From Jimgerdemannia flammicorona (Eukaryota; Mucoromycota; Endogonomycetes; Endogonales; Endogonaceae), in assembly GCA_003990745.1 (NCBI GenBank), contig RBNI01002511.1, positions 1 through 18,281 on the forward strand: 18,281 bases of DNA. Reading direction: 5' to 3'. A model generated the notes under the pieces. That model did no database searches. It saw nothing but the letters and a program-made list of their open reading frames with translations, and had not been told where the DNA came from. The position numbers and the translations under genes are program-made. Shown here one piece after another: positions 17,641 through 18,281 of this stretch (positions are counted from its first letter, which is position 1; every line of letters begins with the position of its first letter).

Positions 17641-17940
17641 AGCATAATAATCTTCACTACTATTTACTGAAACTGACTTAAGAAGTATTATGGCTAACTA
17701 ATAGAGTACTACCACAGCTCTCAAGATCATCAGTACTATATAGTAAGCTATAGAAAGATAATAGTGCACTACTGAGCTACTGATAATAGATGAATCCTTT
17801 GATAGTATACAGAGTATAGTCTAGACACACTTATCATAAATCTTGTATTTCAAGGCCTACCAGAACTGAACCAAGTTTCATCTTTCTCCGCTACAATTCA
17901 TGTTACACACACTTTTACTACACACTTTCAAGCCATTTAT
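17641..17940. other. Decayed 3' flank of the gypsy element; no 3' LTR seen
   Basis: AT-rich with frequent TAG/TAA/TGA in all frames up to about 17820. No sequence like the putative 5' LTR (TGTGATGG start, TTGTATAAATA) is found. From about 17820 the composition shifts gradually to a C/A-rich leader (CTACAATTCATG, TTACACACAC, TTTTACTACACAC) that probably belongs to the next, younger element. Confidence 0.5.
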
Positions 17941-17960
17941 TGGAGAAAGATACTAAGAGG

Positions 17961-18281
17961 ATGTCAAGCAGCAAGCAAGCCGAGGTGCGTACCAGGTCGG
18001 GTGGACCTGGGGCTTTCGACTGGCAGCATGTTGGGAGGAGTCATGGGCTGGGGATGGGGTCTTTCGGTGGGTCAAGTGGACTGGGCAGCTCGGGTAGTGG
18101 CGGTGGCTCTGGTGGGGGGACTGGAGGGCAGCAGGGGAGGAGCTTTGCAGATACGCTGAGGACTGGGGGTTGGCCGAGGGGAGCCCGCAGGGATCAGGCT
18201 GGAGGGAAGGGGAAGCAGAAGGCTGAGGATGCTGAGGGAGCTGGGCCTTCGCTGGCTGGAGGTAGGGGAAGTGGAGGGACT
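17961..18281 (+). CDS. GC-rich, Gly-rich open reading frame, 3' end cut by the window
   Basis: An ATG at 17961 opens 107 codons with no stop to the end of the window. It starts MSSKQAEVRTRSGGPGAFDW, then has a Gly/Ser-rich stretch at residues 28-56, SFADTLR at about 60-66, a basic segment (WPRGARRDQ) and KGKQKAEDAEGAGPS. Composition is about 60-65% GC, with CpG retained and no decay, in strong contrast to the neighbouring gypsy remains. Low-complexity Gly/Arg/Lys-rich N-termini occur in gag-like ORF1 proteins of LINEs and some LTR elements, and the position next to an old element suits a young transposon; a host gene is equally possible from this much sequence. No domain is recognisable. Confidence 0.55.
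   Translation, partial: MSSSKQAEVRTRSGGPGAFDWQHVGRSHGLGMGSFGGSSGLGSSGSGGGSGGGTGGQQGRSFADTLRTGGWPRGARRDQAGGKGKQKAEDAEGAGPSLAGGRGSGGT

Noticed and set aside
1..18281. tRNA or rRNA genes
   Set aside because: No stretch was seen that folds into a cloverleaf with a GGTTCRA-type T-arm or resembles rRNA; GATTCGAATCC motifs in the MITE mimic a T-loop but lack the other arms.

Overview
The window looks like a transposon graveyard from a filamentous fungus, probably a dikaryon. The evidence is indirect: short GT-AG introns of about 80-130 bp inside transposon genes, Ty3/gypsy, hAT and tyrosine-recombinase elements stacked on each other, and C-to-T decay that has turned many Gln, Trp and Arg codons into stops. 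I recognise no host housekeeping gene, tRNA or rRNA. The genus cannot be named from sequence alone.

Layout. Bases 1-247 are one arm of a foldback hAT-type MITE (copy C) cut by the window edge. Bases 248-1045 are an unusually CpG-rich, little-mutated segment with a recurring GACCGCCATTC-like motif and a promoter-like E-box plus TATA pair. Bases 1046-3690 are AT-rich and heavily decayed; they hold a weak copia-gag-like trace, a decayed MITE end (copy D), an unrecognised broken reading frame and an LTR-like promoter region. Bases 3696-10089 form one 6,394-bp hAT DNA transposon (element B) with a 15-bp perfect terminal inverted repeat and a perfect 8-bp target duplication. It holds a broken BED/hAT transposase gene on the plus strand and, converging on it from the minus strand, a second broken multi-exon gene of unknown function. 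Several unrelated minisatellites fill the space between and around the two genes.

Bases 10098-11340 hold a decayed tyrosine-recombinase (Crypton/DIRS-like) gene. From about 11599 an old Ty3/gypsy retrotransposon follows: 5' LTR, primer-binding site, gag with a CCHC knuckle, protease, reverse transcriptase, RNase H, integrase and GPY/F-like tail, all with many stops, frameshifts and lost catalytic residues. A complete 550-bp foldback MITE (copy A), with the same ends as element B, is inserted between gag and protease at 13334-13883 and flanked by an 8-bp duplication. After about 17880 the composition changes sharply to GC-rich, and an open, undamaged Gly-rich reading frame (from 17961) runs off the end.

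How it fits together: element B is a plausible relative of the autonomous partner for the MITE copies A, C and D, since all share TAGTGCTC-type ends. The gypsy body has almost no CpG (two in 3.6 kb by my reading), whereas the first kilobase and the last 400 bases are CpG-rich. This suggests that old copies were methylated and/or subjected to a RIP-like process, while the CpG-rich pieces arrived later or escaped. The most notable item is the second, minus-strand gene inside the hAT element.
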